64,000 nt of DNA from Arsenophonus apicola (GCF_020268605.1 NZ_CP084222.1:2046001-2110000); one strand, 5' to 3'. Positions 1-10,947 are shown, counted from the first letter of the stretch. The notes: generated by a model not told the origin, from the letters alone. A program made the numbers and translations.

Positions 1-25
1 CGCTGACTAGTTATATTTATCTCAT

Positions 26-682
26 TTATAATCCCAGGCTGGTCAGTAATTCATCTACTTGGGTTTGCTGACAATAATTTTCTTTGCGGTCAGTCATAAG
101 TTGTGGTCCATTAAGTAATTCATTCGACCGATTTATCGACGATAAGGAATTAGCAATATCTGGCGTCATATTTTCTAATAAAACTGACACAAGTTGCTGT
201 TCAATTTCCTGTATTATTAAAGAGAGTTTTTTAATCACTTGGCCGGTTAAATCTTGAAAATCTTGGGCCATCATAATAGCCAATAATTGCGTATTAATTT
301 GACTATTAACTTGCGGTGACTGAGACAGATACTGTCGCGTATCCGCCACCAACGATTTAGTTTCCGTTAATTCAATGGATAATTGCGCCCATTGATCCCA
401 GCGTTGTGTCAACTGTTCTGCTTGTTGAATTAACCACTCCTGTTTTGGTTTGATTTGATCGAGACTATTAAGGGTTTTTTCTGCCGCTTGAAAAGTCATC
501 TGGGCGATATAATCAAGACGCTGTTGGGTATCCGGTATCACTTCTACCGCTCTGGATATATTTTTGTCTAAACCTAACTCACGTAATCCTTCATGAATAA
601 TGCGGGTCAACCGCCCAAGACGGTTAATGATTTCTAATTTATCGCTATGAGATTCTGGTTTTTCATCTTGCCTGTTAACCAT
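26..682 (-). CDS. cheZ: CheZ, phosphatase of CheY-P
   Basis: Cytoplasmic protein that dephosphorylates CheY-P and so ends the tumble signal. The 218-residue product is close to the usual ~214. The catalytic helix motif AQDFQDLTGQVIKK is at about residues 139-152, with the conserved Gln that positions the attacking water at residue 148. The C-terminal CheY-binding helix VDELLTSLGL is intact. It is the last gene of the receptor-cheR-cheB-cheY-cheZ row, 14 bases after cheY, as in E. coli. The start is the ATG with AGGAGGTAAT just upstream. No lesion seen. Confidence 0.97.
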   Translation of the reverse strand: MVNRQDEKPESHSDKLEIINRLGRLTRIIHEGLRELGLDKNISRAVEVIPDTQQRLDYIAQMTFQAAEKTLNSLDQIKPKQEWLIQQAEQLTQRWDQWAQLSIELTETKSLVADTRQYLSQSPQVNSQINTQLLAIMMAQDFQDLTGQVIKKLSLIIQEIEQQLVSVLLENMTPDIANSLSSINRSNELLNGPQLMTDRKENYCQQTQVDELLTSLGL

Positions 683-696
683 ATTACCTCCTTGTT

Positions 697-1083
697 TTAT
701 GCCATTTTTTGAATAATCTGTTCAATTTTCTGCTCAAGAATAGCAGCGGTAAAAGGTTTCACCACATAACCACTGGCACCGGCTTTTGATGCAGCAATGA
801 TGTTTTCCTTTTTGGCTTCCGCAGTCACCATTAAAACCGGCAGCTTTGCCCACTTTTCCTGTTGGCGGATCGTTTCAAGCAATAATAAACCATCCATATT
901 GGGCATATTCCAGTCTGTAATAATAAAATCAAAATTATGTTTATTCATTTTAGCCAAAGCATCTTCACCATCTTCAGCCTCTTCTACATTATGAAACCCT
1001 GATTCTTTCAACAAATTACGTAATATTCTTCTCATCGTTGAGAAATCATCTACGATCAGAAACATTAATTCTTTATTTGTCAT
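697..1083 (-). CDS. cheY: CheY, chemotaxis response regulator
   Basis: Single-domain receiver that, when phosphorylated by CheA, binds the flagellar switch protein FliM. All functional residues sit at canonical positions: acidic pair D12/D13, phospho-acceptor D57 in [14 protein letters not shown]87, Y106 and K109 in the KPF motif. Length 128 against 129 in E. coli. It lies between cheB and cheZ on the same strand with short spacers, consistent with one transcript. Confidence 0.98.
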   Translation of the reverse strand: MTNKELMFLIVDDFSTMRRILRNLLKESGFHNVEEAEDGEDALAKMNKHNFDFIITDWNMPNMDGLLLLETIRQQEKWAKLPVLMVTAEAKKENIIAASKAGASGYVVKPFTAAILEQKIEQIIQKMA

Positions 1084-1122
1084 GGTTTAAATAGCCCTAT
1101 CTCACTTTCTATTCGTTGCACA

Positions 1123-2169
1123 TTACACTGCATAACGTTGCTCTAATTTATCAAGTAACAATCGACCAAGATCATTAATATCACCAACTTCATCTACCGC
1201 ATTTAACTGCAATGCGACTTTTGGCATACCATAAACAACACAGCTTTTTTCATTCTGTGCAAAGGTATAAGCGCCCGCTTGCCGCATGGCTAATAATCCC
1301 ATAGCTCCATCATTTCCCATTCCAGTAAGAATCATGCCAATTGCCCGCTTTCCTGCGGTTTGAGCAACGGAAAAAAATAAATTATCAACCGAAGGCCGGT
1401 GATGGTTAACCATATCTTGTTGATGCAATACTATTTGGTAATATCGGCCGGTTTTGGTTAAAGCTAAATGAAAATTACCTGGCGCAATATAAACATGTCC
1501 AGCTAATAACTTTTCTCCCTGTTCTGCTTCTTTAACTTGCAGAAAACAGCAACGATTCAAACGCTCAGCAAAAGAGCGGGTGAAACCTGCTGGCATATGT
1601 TGCGCAACGACAATTGCTGGTATATTTTGCGGTAAACCTTGTAATAAATGTCGAATGGCCTCAGTACCACCAGTTGAGGCACCAATTGCAATAACATCAT
1701 TGGTAATTTGCGGTAAGGGCAGATTAAGCTTTGGATATTTCGCTACTTGATAGCGCCTTTTTATAATATTTGCTTTTGCTGCCACTCTTATTTTGTCACT
1801 TAATAAATTGGCATAAGCCGATACACCTTGTTTGAAATTCAAGGTTTGTTTGGTGACAAAATCTACCGCGCCTAACTCCAAAGCACGTAATGTTGCCTGT
1901 GAGCCATTAGTGGTTAAGGTTGAAACCATAATCACCGGCATCGGACGTAAGCGCATGATTTTTTCTAAAAAAGAGAGTCCATCCATGCGTGGCATCTCAA
2001 TATCCAGTGTCAATACGTGTGGATGTCGCTGTTTTATCATCTCCCGTGCAATATAGGGATCAGCCGCACAGCCAACCACTTCCATGTCCGGCTGCTGATC
2101 CAGGATTTCCCGCATAATTTTGCGCATTAAAGCTGAATCATCAACACAAAGTACCTTTATTTTTTCCAT
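1123..2169 (-). CDS. cheB: CheB, receptor methylesterase/deamidase
   Basis: Two-domain adaptation enzyme. The receiver domain (residues 1-125) has acidic D10/D11 and phospho-acceptor D56. The C-terminal methylesterase domain (about 155-348) has the catalytic triad S165 in GASTGGTE, H191 in AQHMPAGF and D287 in GMGNDGAMG. CheA phosphorylation activates removal of receptor methyl esters. The start overlaps the cheR end by 13 bases (2157-2169), suggesting translational coupling. Length 348 is normal. No lesion seen. Confidence 0.97.
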   Translation of the reverse strand: MEKIKVLCVDDSALMRKIMREILDQQPDMEVVGCAADPYIAREMIKQRHPHVLTLDIEMPRMDGLSFLEKIMRLRPMPVIMVSTLTTNGSQATLRALELGAVDFVTKQTLNFKQGVSAYANLLSDKIRVAAKANIIKRRYQVAKYPKLNLPLPQITNDVIAIGASTGGTEAIRHLLQGLPQNIPAIVVAQHMPAGFTRSFAERLNRCCFLQVKEAEQGEKLLAGHVYIAPGNFHLALTKTGRYYQIVLHQQDMVNHHRPSVDNLFFSVAQTAGKRAIGMILTGMGNDGAMGLLAMRQAGAYTFAQNEKSCVVYGMPKVALQLNAVDEVGDINDLGRLLLDKLEQRYAV

Positions 2170-3020
2170 CGCTGTATCTTCTGATTTTTCAATTGATAAA
2201 TACTGCGCTCAACTAATTGATAATGGCTATTTGGTTGGCAAATATTTTCTGAGTGACCGATCACCAATAGACCATCTTTTTTTAATAGCGGTAAAAAACG
2301 ATCTAATAACTCTTGTTGCATTTTGTTTTCAAAATAGATCATCACATTACGACAAAAAATGACATCAAACTGCCCCTCTATTGGCCAATATTTGTCCTTA
2401 AGATTAATCTGCCGAAACTGAATTTGTTTACGTAAACCCTCATGGATACCTATATAGCCTTGATTATCGCCTTGACCTTTTAATAAAAAGGGTTTTCTTA
2501 ACTGTGGCGGGATGGCCGTTATCACTTCCTCAGCATAAATACCCTGCTGGGCAATCTGCAAAACCTGGCTATTAATATCACTCGCCACAATTTCTTTACG
2601 AAAAACATGATCACCTTTAATATTATTTAATACCATTGCAACGGAATAGGCTTCTTCTCCGGTAGAGACGGCCGTACACCACACTCGATAAACATCCTGT
2701 CTATTAGCTTTAGCATGTTGCGCTACCACATCAAAATGGTGTGCTTCTCGAAAAAATGCGGTCAAATTGGTGGTTAATGCATTGATAAAGTATTGCCATT
2801 CAGTGCCTTGCTTATGTTGCATCAGTAAAGCGACATATTGTTCAAAACAGGTTAATTGCAAGATTTTCAATCTCTTAAGCAATCTATTGTAAACCATCAT
2901 TTTTTTCTGCTTTAGCAAAACAATGCCGGTTTTTTGGTAAATAAGGTCACAAATCTGTTTAAACGCTTGATCACTTAATTGCCATTGCTGCTGATGACAA
3001 TCGCCAGGCATCAATTTCAT
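2157..3020 (-). CDS. cheR: CheR, receptor methyltransferase
   Basis: S-adenosylmethionine-dependent methyltransferase that methylates glutamates of chemoreceptors. The 287-residue product has an N-terminal helical domain (about 10-90) and a methyltransferase fold with [17 protein letters not shown] (SAM-binding loop), DINSQVL and [13 protein letters not shown]. It overlaps the upstream receptor gene by 4 bases and cheB by 13. Its usual tether, the receptor C-terminal NWxxF pentapeptide, is present only in the interrupted receptor at 4675-6351, not in the intact receptor next door. Confidence 0.97.
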   Translation of the reverse strand: MKLMPGDCHQQQWQLSDQAFKQICDLIYQKTGIVLLKQKKMMVYNRLLKRLKILQLTCFEQYVALLMQHKQGTEWQYFINALTTNLTAFFREAHHFDVVAQHAKANRQDVYRVWCTAVSTGEEAYSVAMVLNNIKGDHVFRKEIVASDINSQVLQIAQQGIYAEEVITAIPPQLRKPFLLKGQGDNQGYIGIHEGLRKQIQFRQINLKDKYWPIEGQFDVIFCRNVMIYFENKMQQELLDRFLPLLKKDGLLVIGHSENICQPNSHYQLVERSIYQLKNQKIQRWKK

Positions 3021-4624
3021 TTATTATCTGCCTGTAATAAGTTCATTTTCACCGTTAAATAATTAAAACAACGTGATGGCAACTTAAATTTCGATACGAT
3101 ATTTATCAGAGTTTCAGTTTGCATTTCTAAGGTCTCGACAACATGACATGATTGCTCTACCAAGGTGGCATTTTGTTGGGTCATCTGTTCCATTTGTTCT
3201 ATGCTGATCGCAACCTGCTGGATCCCCTGATTTTGCTCTTTGGTCGCTGCTGCAATTTCTTGCATAAGCTTAGTAACCTGTTTAACAGAAACGACTAGTT
3301 CGTTGATGGTACGACCCGCATGATTAACCAATTCAGCTCCCATAGAGACACATTCGACATATTCATCTATCAGGCTTTTTATCTCTTTCGCCGCTTCTGC
3401 ACTGCGTTGCGCTAATTCTCTGACTTCAGTAGCAACAACAGAAAAACCTCGCCCTTGTTCACCCGCTCTGGCAGCCTCTACCGCTGCATTTAACGCTAAT
3501 ATATTTGTTTGAAAAGCAATTCCATCGATCACGCTAATAATTGCAGCAATTTTTTGCGAACTTTGGGTAATACTGGTCATCGTATCGACCACTTTACCCG
3601 TCAATTGTCCACTTTTAGTGGCTGTTCTTTCAGCAGAAATTGCCAGTTCATTGGCTTGTTGCGCATGATGGGCATTTTGTTGAACAATGACGGTAAACTG
3701 CTCTATGCCAGCAGCAGTCTGTTCTAAGTTAATACTTTGCTGTTGAGTATGTTTCGCCAGGGCTATATTACCCGTTTTCACCGCTTGCATACCTGTTTGC
3801 ATTTCACGGGTATTGAACCTTACTGCCGCTACTGAGGTAATAATTGCTTCTCGCATTTCAGCAAACTTGGTAAAAATTTTACCCAATTCATCTTGCTCAC
3901 TTTCCATTAGCGGCTTATCTAAATAACCATTAGCAATATCAGTAAAACAATTTTTCATCATGGTAAAACGGGCTATTAATTTTTTTTGCAAATTAAAATG
4001 AGTCAATAGACAAGCGATAAAAACCGTAATCAGGGTTATAACAGCCATAATTAAGGCAGATTGACTTGAATCTCGACTATATTTTGCCGCCTCACCAACT
4101 TCATTATTGATATGCTTAATATAAGTAAAATAACTATTTTCAAACCTTAATAGATGCCCTTCACTCGGTACTTGTAAAGCCTGTTTAATCTCTCGTTTAT
4201 CTAGTAATTTCTTTATCATATGAAGTGCATGGTTCAGAGCCTGATAATCGCGTTCAATATCAGCGGTAATTTTTCCGCTTGTTTCTTGATAATATTGCTG
4301 AGACAACTGACTAAACTGGTGAAAATATTTTTCTGTCTCGGCTAATTGGTTATCAATTCGGCTACTTAATATCGCCAATTTATCGGCTGGATAATCTGTT
4401 TGCATCCGCAACGTCAGTCGATTCAGGGTACTGCGAGCTTTAAGTAAATGATTCCAACTTAAGGTCAAAGCCTCTAATTTATCTATCTTGATATCTACAT
4501 GTTCAAAGTGAGATTGCTGCTGATGAAAGATATTGACCGCAGTCCCCCCTGTCACACATTGCATAGTACAAAAAAAAAGCAGTAATAAGTGAAGACGAGT
4601 CGATACCCTGAGTGTTAATTTCAT
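3017..4624 (-). CDS. Methyl-accepting chemotaxis protein without NWxxF tail
   Basis: Membrane chemoreceptor in the position E. coli gives to tap. Seen: an N-terminal membrane segment, a periplasmic four-helix domain, a second membrane segment ([18 protein letters not shown]), a HAMP region, and the cytoplasmic hairpin whose tip reads [22 protein letters not shown]. The frame extends to 4690, but I prefer the ATG at 4624: it follows TAAGG at good spacing, starts directly with the membrane anchor, and clears the upstream gene. The product is then 535 residues. The C-terminus ends ...LLQADNK and lacks the CheR/CheB-tethering pentapeptide, so it is a low-abundance-type receptor. Ligand unknown. 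Confidence 0.93.
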   Translation of the reverse strand: MKLTLRVSTRLHLLLLFFCTMQCVTGGTAVNIFHQQQSHFEHVDIKIDKLEALTLSWNHLLKARSTLNRLTLRMQTDYPADKLAILSSRIDNQLAETEKYFHQFSQLSQQYYQETSGKITADIERDYQALNHALHMIKKLLDKREIKQALQVPSEGHLLRFENSYFTYIKHINNEVGEAAKYSRDSSQSALIMAVITLITVFIACLLTHFNLQKKLIARFTMMKNCFTDIANGYLDKPLMESEQDELGKIFTKFAEMREAIITSVAAVRFNTREMQTGMQAVKTGNIALAKHTQQQSINLEQTAAGIEQFTVIVQQNAHHAQQANELAISAERTATKSGQLTGKVVDTMTSITQSSQKIAAIISVIDGIAFQTNILALNAAVEAARAGEQGRGFSVVATEVRELAQRSAEAAKEIKSLIDEYVECVSMGAELVNHAGRTINELVVSVKQVTKLMQEIAAATKEQNQGIQQVAISIEQMEQMTQQNATLVEQSCHVVETLEMQTETLINIVSKFKLPSRCFNYLTVKMNLLQADNK

Positions 4625-4674
4625 CCTTGTAGCCTTAATCCTTAATTCACTTTTCTTTAGCGGAAAACCAGCGT

Positions 4675-6351
4675 TTAAAATGCTGTCCAATTATCATCAT
4701 TGGTTACTTTTTTCTTATCATCAATCGCTTCTGCCTCCGGTGCGCCCTTAGCTAGATTTTCGCTTGATTGTTTATTGGGTTCATCGGTATCCTCTATGGG
4801 TAATTTAAATACCGAAACCAGATCGGTTAAGATTTTAGTTTGGATCTCTAATTCCGCCGTCGCCGCCCCTGACTGTTCAACCAATGAAGCATTATGTTGT
4901 AGTACATGATCCATTTCGTTGATAGCAATACTGACCTGATTAATACCTTTACTCTGCTCATCGGAGGCGGATGCAATTTCACCCATGATTTCTGTCACAC
5001 TAACTATGGACTCAACAATTTTGCCCATTGTTTCGCCCGCTTCTTCCGCCAGTTTTGCACCGCTTAGCGTGCGACTAACTGAATTTTCAATTAAACCTTT
5101 AATTTCTTTCGCTGCATTAGCACTACGTTGGGCAAGGTTACGAACCTCCTCGGCTACCACCGCAAAACCACGGCCATGTTCGCCAGCACGCGCGGCTTCT
5201 ACCGCCGCATTCAGGGCTAATATATTGGTTTGAAAAGCAATACCATCAATTACACTGGTAATATCAGCGATTTTTTGCGCGCTCTCAGAAATACTTTTCA
5301 TAGTGTCAACGACATTAGCAACAACTTGCCCCCCTTCCCAGGCAATTTCTGAAGCTGAATCAGCCAATTTATTTGCCTCAATAGCATGTTCAGCATTCTG
5401 CTTAACGGTAATTGTTAACTCTTCCATACTGGCGGCTGTCTCTTCTAAAGCGGCAACCTGCTGCTCTGAACGAGTGGAAAGATCACTATTACCTGTCGCA
5501 ATTTCACTGGTGCGCGCATAAATTTTGTCGGCAGAGCCTGAAACACTTTTTACCATTTGGATCAATTCATATTGCATATGTTTTAATCCGGCCGCTAATC
5601 TGCCCATTTCGTTGTTGCCATTAATGGCAATATGTGATGAGAGATCACCTGCCGAAAAAGCTTTAATGTTCATGAGTAAGGAATTTAACGGATTAATCAA
5701 TAAACGATGGATCCCAAACCAACAAAGGATCAGCAATAAGATTAACGCTGACAGGACAACGAATAAAGTATAAACAGAATAACGATATGATACTTCTGAG
5801 TGACCAATAATTTCATCATATACCACTAAACTTTCGTTAAGATAGTGATCAAGTGCTTGCGAAAATTCTTGTTGATAAATTGATGTGGGTTGATCAGAAA
5901 AATCTTTTATTTGATCATTCTCTAATAAAAAAATCAGTGAATGTAACGACTCCATATAGCGGGTATAATTTTTTGATAAATCAGCGAGGATTTTCGGATC
6001 ATGTATGGATAATTTAGCGGTGCGTTGATATTTATCGAATTACTCTCTTGCTTTGATTAAATTCAAACGAGCAGCTTCAATAATTTGTCCAACGGGTTCA
6101 TTTATCGGCACTTTTTTCTTGGTCAATAAATAACTAACACCGGCTCGGTTCAGTTGGATCCTAGCCTTTAGTAAATGAACCCAGCCTTCATTGAGTAATA
6201 TTCGCTGGTTACGCATTTGGGCTAATAAGGCTATTTCGTCTTTTTGATCTTTTAAATCAAAGAAAAAAAATGCCCCGGATGCCAGTTGTAATATGCCAAA
6301 CAGAAGTAATGTAATGATTAAACCTGTTATAATTTTCATTCTATTTAGCAT
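4675..6351 (-). pseudogene. Tsr/Tar-type chemoreceptor broken by one in-frame TAA
   Basis: A full-length receptor (about 558 codons) interrupted by one TAA at 6040-6042. The first part (6351-6043) encodes the membrane anchor and the start of the periplasmic sensor, with the Tsr-like segment LNRAGVSYLL. Immediately after the stop the same frame runs on (FDKYQRTAKLSIHDP...) into the rest of the sensor, the second membrane segment, HAMP, the signalling hairpin with the canonical tip, and a terminal NWTAF, an NWETF-type tether for CheR and CheB. No frameshift is needed. An internal ATG at 5955 could start a 426-residue fragment lacking the first membrane anchor. A sigma-28 promoter lies upstream. 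Either a pseudogene or dependent on readthrough. Confidence 0.9.
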
Positions 6352-6383
6352 ATAAAAATTTCCATTTCATTAAGATAGATAAA

Positions 6384-6410
6384 ATATCGTCCCTCTGAAT
6401 AGAAACTTTA
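6384..6410 (-). promoter_or_regulatory. Sigma-28 (FliA) flagellar class 3 promoter
   Basis: On the minus strand TAAAGTTT, an exact match to the sigma-28 -35 consensus, is followed after exactly 11 bases by GACGATAT, 6 of 8 to GCCGATAA. It lies 33-59 bases before the receptor start at 6351. This ties the receptor-cheRBYZ transcript to flagellar late-gene control. Confidence 0.8.
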
Positions 6411-6599
6411 TAGCAATAATTGATAGTTTTTTATTATTGTTTATTAAAACGGTTAATTACTTTTTTTACTGATATCGCTACAACAACGCTAATTTGCTAA
6501 ATATATTTTATTTTTATAGCTCGTTGACAAGTTAATTATTATAGGTTGAATAAATATACTGCTCTATTTGCGAATAGATTAATTAACACGATAATTTAT

Positions 6600-7115
6600 T
6601 TAATCATCGATATCATGAATCAATGCCATCTCTTGGCTATTAAGTAATTTTTCAATATTCACCAAAATCAACATCCGCTCTTCTAACATCCCTAATCCCA
6701 TAAGATATTCAGCCGATAAAATTGACGACATTTCTGGTGGTGGACAAATTTGTTCTGGCATTAACGTTAATACATCTGAAACCGCATCAACAACAATTCC
6801 AATAATTCTTTGTGATAACATGACAATAATAACAACTGTACTATTATCATATATTACATCAGACTGGGAAAACTTAATTCTTAAATCAATTATCGGTATA
6901 ATAACGCCACGCAAATGGGTGATCCCTTTAATAAAATCAGGCATATTTGCAATGCGTGTAACATGATGGTAACCACAAATTTCCTGTACTTTTAGAATAT
7001 CAATCCCATATTCCTCTTCACCTAAAGTGAAAATTAAATAACCTGTTCCTTGTCGTTCGGTTTTAATATGGCTAAAACCCTGTTGTTTTATCATCGCGAA
7101 ACTCCTTGTTGCCAA
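6600..7115 (-). CDS. cheW: CheW, receptor-kinase coupling protein
   Basis: Scaffold protein that links chemoreceptors to CheA in membrane arrays. The 171-residue product has the CheW fold from about residue 20, with [18 protein letters not shown], the receptor-binding [23 protein letters not shown] and [10 protein letters not shown]. Length is typical (167 in E. coli). It follows cheA by 33 bases as the last gene of motA-motB-cheA-cheW. The 248 bases between cheW and the receptor gene are AT-rich and hold the sigma-28 promoter. Confidence 0.96.
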   Translation of the reverse strand: MATRSFAMIKQQGFSHIKTERQGTGYLIFTLGEEEYGIDILKVQEICGYHHVTRIANMPDFIKGITHLRGVIIPIIDLRIKFSQSDVIYDNSTVVIIVMLSQRIIGIVVDAVSDVLTLMPEQICPPPEMSSILSAEYLMGLGMLEERMLILVNIEKLLNSQEMALIHDIDD

Positions 7116-7148
7116 TTATATTAATAATTTTGCCATTTAATAATCTAT

Positions 7149-9086
7149 CTAATGCTGCCTTTTTATGTAGGCCAATTGATAAAGTTCTTTAATATCAATA
7201 ATTAATGCTACACTACCATCGCCCATAATTGTGGCAGATGTGATCCCTTTAATCGGTTTAAAATTTGTTTCTATATTTTTTACCACTACCTGTTGTTGAC
7301 CTAATAAACTATCAACAAATAAAGCGTATTTCTTACCTGCATATTGAACTATGACGACAATGCCTTCATTTATTGCTTTTTTCCCTTGCGGAATATCCAG
7401 CACTTGATAGAGTTCAATCAGTGGAATATATTCATCCCAAACTAACAGTAATTTTTCATCGTTACCTAACATAAAAATTTGTTCTGCTTTGGGTTGTAAA
7501 ACACTGACTACCGAGTTAAGCGGTAAAATAAAAATTTCATCACTAATCTGGACAGACATGGCCTCTAAAATAGCCAAGGTTAACGGTAAAAAAATACGGG
7601 TGGTGGTTCCTTTTCCTGCCTGAAAAGTTAACGTAATTTGGCCACCCATTTCGTGAATATTCTGTTTTACAATATCCATGCCAACGCCACGGCCCGAAAC
7701 GTCGGTCACGCTTTCCGCTGTACTAAATCCTGGAGCAAAAATCAGCATGGCAATATCTTGATCACTCATTTGATCGGATATTTCTAAACCAATATTTTTG
7801 GCTTTTTGTAAAATTTTTTCTCTATTTAAACCATTGCCATCATCGCTAACGGTAATGCAAATATTACCGCCTTGGTGCTCAGCAGAAATCATTAATTGCC
7901 CTTCTTCCGCTTTGCCCCTTTGCCGTCTAACTTCGGGTAATTCAATGCCATGATCAAGGCTATTACGTACCAAATGGGTAAGTGGATCAACAATCTTCTC
8001 AATTAACCCTTTGTCTAATTCAGTGGTTTGACCTTTAAGAGTTAATGAAACTTTTTTATTAAGTTTTATTGCTAAATCGTGGACCAAACGCGGAAAACGG
8101 TTAAATACATAATCCATGGGCATCATACGAATTGACATCACTGACAGCTGTAAATCACGCGAATTCCTAGCTAATTGATTAAGACAATCATGTAATGGAT
8201 TATGACGATCATCCAATTGTTGGCTATGTTGCATCAACATAGATTGGGTAATAATCAATTCGCCAACTAAATTAATAAGTTGATCAACTTTTTCCACCGC
8301 AACCCGTATGGTTGATGCTTCTGCAGGGGTAAAAGAACGATTTGACTCTATAGCAGCGATAGTTTTTGCTGCTGTTTTATCTGTTGTGGTTAGTAGCTTA
8401 TCTTCATCAATTAGATCACTACGCTGGCTTGACTGTTTTGCCATTGGATTTGCTATTGCAAAATGGATCTGTTGCTCATCGAGTAAAAAACAGAGTACAG
8501 CAGTAATATCCTGTTGAGACTCAGCGGTTTTGAGTAAAACGGTTAATGTTGTCTGCTCAATTTGATGTTCAATTACCTTACCTAAAATATTTAATTCGTC
8601 GAGGAGTAATGTCACTTCATGTGGCTTAAGATCAACTAATTTGATAGTAAAATAAGTTTCCCCGGCCGTTTTAGCCGCGGCCACTTTTACTACCGGTCTA
8701 TCACTGGTCGGTATCACCGAATAAAACAGTGCTTCAACTTGACTAGATAAATATTCATCGGGCAATTGGTCATGGCGATAAGCATTAAGCTGCGCTAATA
8801 AAATATCTTTAGCATTTAATAATGCCTGCAGAATATCGGCCGTTAACAATATCGTTTGGCTTCGGAGACCATCTAACACATTTTCCAAAATGTGAGTGGT
8901 TTTTTGTAATTGGCTAAAGCCAAATGTCGCAGCACCACCTTTTACAGAATGCGCACAACGAAAAACAGCATTAAGTGCCTCACTATCAGGAGTATCAATA
9001 TTAAGATGGAGCAATTTTTGCTCCATCTCATTTAATAGTTCTTCTGTCTCATCGAAAAATACTTGATAAAACGCACCTAGCTCCAT
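7149..9086 (-). CDS. cheA: CheA, chemotaxis histidine kinase
   Basis: Cytoplasmic kinase that phosphorylates CheY and CheB under receptor control. Domains in order: P1 phosphotransfer with H46 in RCAHSVKGGAATFGF; P2 CheY/CheB docking (about 145-220); P3 dimerisation (VEKVDQLINLVGELIITQS); P4 kinase with N box LVRNSLDHGIE, G1 VSDDGNGLN and G2 GRGVGMDIVKQNI; P5 CheW-like regulatory domain to residue 645. Length is near the 654 of E. coli. It starts two bases after motB ends. No lesion seen. Confidence 0.97.
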   Translation of the reverse strand: MELGAFYQVFFDETEELLNEMEQKLLHLNIDTPDSEALNAVFRCAHSVKGGAATFGFSQLQKTTHILENVLDGLRSQTILLTADILQALLNAKDILLAQLNAYRHDQLPDEYLSSQVEALFYSVIPTSDRPVVKVAAAKTAGETYFTIKLVDLKPHEVTLLLDELNILGKVIEHQIEQTTLTVLLKTAESQQDITAVLCFLLDEQQIHFAIANPMAKQSSQRSDLIDEDKLLTTTDKTAAKTIAAIESNRSFTPAEASTIRVAVEKVDQLINLVGELIITQSMLMQHSQQLDDRHNPLHDCLNQLARNSRDLQLSVMSIRMMPMDYVFNRFPRLVHDLAIKLNKKVSLTLKGQTTELDKGLIEKIVDPLTHLVRNSLDHGIELPEVRRQRGKAEEGQLMISAEHQGGNICITVSDDGNGLNREKILQKAKNIGLEISDQMSDQDIAMLIFAPGFSTAESVTDVSGRGVGMDIVKQNIHEMGGQITLTFQAGKGTTTRIFLPLTLAILEAMSVQISDEIFILPLNSVVSVLQPKAEQIFMLGNDEKLLLVWDEYIPLIELYQVLDIPQGKKAINEGIVVIVQYAGKKYALFVDSLLGQQQVVVKNIETNFKPIKGITSATIMGDGSVALIIDIKELYQLAYIKRQH

Positions 9087-9088
9087 GG

Positions 9089-10057
9089 CTATTTATCCTT
9101 TGATTGTGCCAATATCACTTTGCTATGGTCGGTAGGTAATACTGCTGTTGGTACTAAAGATGGTGTTAACGGACTCTCTACTTGTTCGCTATTTTGTTCG
9201 CCAATTTCTTTTGTCGGCTGAGGCCGCTGATTTTCGTGAATAATTGCAGCTTCACTCTCTTTGTTTAACACCAAAATACTAATTCGTCGATTAGCAGCGG
9301 CTGCGGGATTATTTTCTAATGGCACCGTTGAAGCCATACCAACAACACGCATAATTTTATGTTCATCCAAACCACCACTAATTAATGCCCGGCGCGAAGA
9401 GTTTGCCCTGTCCGCCGACAATTCCCAGTTGCTGTAACCATAGCCGCCTTTGGCATAAGCTGTACTATCGGTATGACCAGCCAGACTAATTTTATTGGGA
9501 TAATCATTTAATACTGGTGCCAACACATACAGAATTTTTTGCATATTTTTATCAATTACCGCGCTGCCGCTAGCAAACATAGGCCGATTTTCGCCATCAA
9601 TTATTTGTATCTGTAACCCCTCATCCATTAAATCAATTAGCAAATTAGGTTTTAGATCCTGTAAGCGCGGATCATTCATAATCAATAATTCAAGATCCTG
9701 TTGTAATTTTTTAAAACGATCTTGTTCCGTCTCTGGCAGTTGGTTGGGCTCTTTGGGTATCGTATCACCCTCACGATAAATAATGTCTTTGCCGCCACCC
9801 GGTATAATATTCGTGACATCACCACTTTTAGGGCCCTTATTTAATGAAACCTTAAGCGGTGTACGAAAATAATCAGCAATACGAATTAACTCTTGCGGGC
9901 TGGAAATGGATAAAATCCACATAACTAAAAAGAAAGCCATCATGGCAGTCATAAAATCCGCATAAGCGATTTTCCAGGAGCCGCCATGATAATAACTGGA
10001 TTTCTTACGCCGTTTTTTCTTGATAATGATGGTCGATTTTGCTGTTTTCATAATCAA
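9089..10057 (-). CDS. motB: MotB, flagellar stator subunit
   Basis: Stator protein that anchors MotA to peptidoglycan and forms the proton channel. Seen: a basic N-terminus (KKKRRKKSS), one membrane helix with the proton-carrying aspartate D34 in AYADFMTAMMAFFLVMW, a plug/linker, and an OmpA-like peptidoglycan-binding domain (about 155-265) with LAGHTDSTAY and LSADRANSSRRAL. The 322-residue product has a longer Pro/Gln-rich tail than E. coli MotB (308). Overlaps motA by 4 bases. Confidence 0.96.
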   Translation of the reverse strand: MIMKTAKSTIIIKKKRRKKSSYYHGGSWKIAYADFMTAMMAFFLVMWILSISSPQELIRIADYFRTPLKVSLNKGPKSGDVTNIIPGGGKDIIYREGDTIPKEPNQLPETEQDRFKKLQQDLELLIMNDPRLQDLKPNLLIDLMDEGLQIQIIDGENRPMFASGSAVIDKNMQKILYVLAPVLNDYPNKISLAGHTDSTAYAKGGYGYSNWELSADRANSSRRALISGGLDEHKIMRVVGMASTVPLENNPAAAANRRISILVLNKESEAAIIHENQRPQPTKEIGEQNSEQVESPLTPSLVPTAVLPTDHSKVILAQSKDK

Positions 10058-10947
10058 TCATCTTCAACATGAGGAGAATTAGTATTAGTCGGATTTTTCA
10101 TGCTACGCACATGATCCTCTAATTCATTAAAAGAGAGTCTATCATCTAAAAATAGCGTTTTACGGCCAAATTCTACTGCAATTTGTGGTGCATAACCGCT
10201 AATGGATGATAGTAAAGTGACTTTAATACATTCCATCATCTTAATTTGTTGATGGCTCTTTTGTCGCACCAAATTAGCTAATGGTGAAATAAAACCGTAT
10301 GAAAGTAGAATACCCAAAAAAGTTCCTACCATCGCATTACCAATTAATATTCCCATCTCACCTGCGGGTCTATCGGCAGAAGCCAGGGCATGCACTACGC
10401 CCATTACCGCAGCAACAATACCAAAAGCCGGCAATGAGTCACCTAACATACTCAAACTAACTGCAGGGACTTCAGCCTCTTGCTCAAAAGTGGCAATTTC
10501 TTCATCCATTAATGCTTCAATTTCATGCGCATTCATATTGCCAGTGATTATCAATCGCATATAGTCAGTTAAAAAACTCATTAAATGCGGATCACTTAGT
10601 AACTTTGGATATTGAGAAAAAATGTCACTCTGTTCCGGATCTTCAATATCGCGTTCTAACGATAATACCCCCGCTTGACGCGACTTTGTCAATAGGCGAA
10701 ATTGTAGCGCCATGAGATCCATATAAATTGATTTATTATAGCGGGAGCTTGTAAGTAACCTTGGCAACACCCTTAATGTTGATTTAATCGCTTTACCATT
10801 ATTAGCTACAATAAAACCGCCTAAACCAGCACCAAATATAATTAAAAACTCTGCGGGTTGATATAGAGCAGATAAGTGCCCCACGACAAGTAAATAACCA
10901 CCTAATACTGCTCCAATAACAACAAGATAGCCTAAGAATACAAGCAC
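10054..10947 (-). CDS. motA: MotA, flagellar stator proton channel subunit
   Basis: Inner-membrane stator component that couples proton flow to torque. The 297-residue product (295 in E. coli) has four membrane segments: two near the N-terminus (LVFLGYLVVIGAVLGGYLLV; FLIIFGAGLGGFIVA) and two after the cytoplasmic loop (SLPAFGIVAAVMGVVHAL; MVGTFLGILLSYGFISPL). The loop carries R90/E98-type charged residues. First gene of the motA-motB-cheA-cheW unit, downstream of flhC. The 122 bases between flhC and motA showed no convincing sigma-28 match. Confidence 0.96.
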   Translation of the reverse strand: MLVFLGYLVVIGAVLGGYLLVVGHLSALYQPAEFLIIFGAGLGGFIVANNGKAIKSTLRVLPRLLTSSRYNKSIYMDLMALQFRLLTKSRQAGVLSLERDIEDPEQSDIFSQYPKLLSDPHLMSFLTDYMRLIITGNMNAHEIEALMDEEIATFEQEAEVPAVSLSMLGDSLPAFGIVAAVMGVVHALASADRPAGEMGILIGNAMVGTFLGILLSYGFISPLANLVRQKSHQQIKMMECIKVTLLSSISGYAPQIAVEFGRKTLFLDDRLSFNELEDHVRSMKNPTNTNSPHVEDD

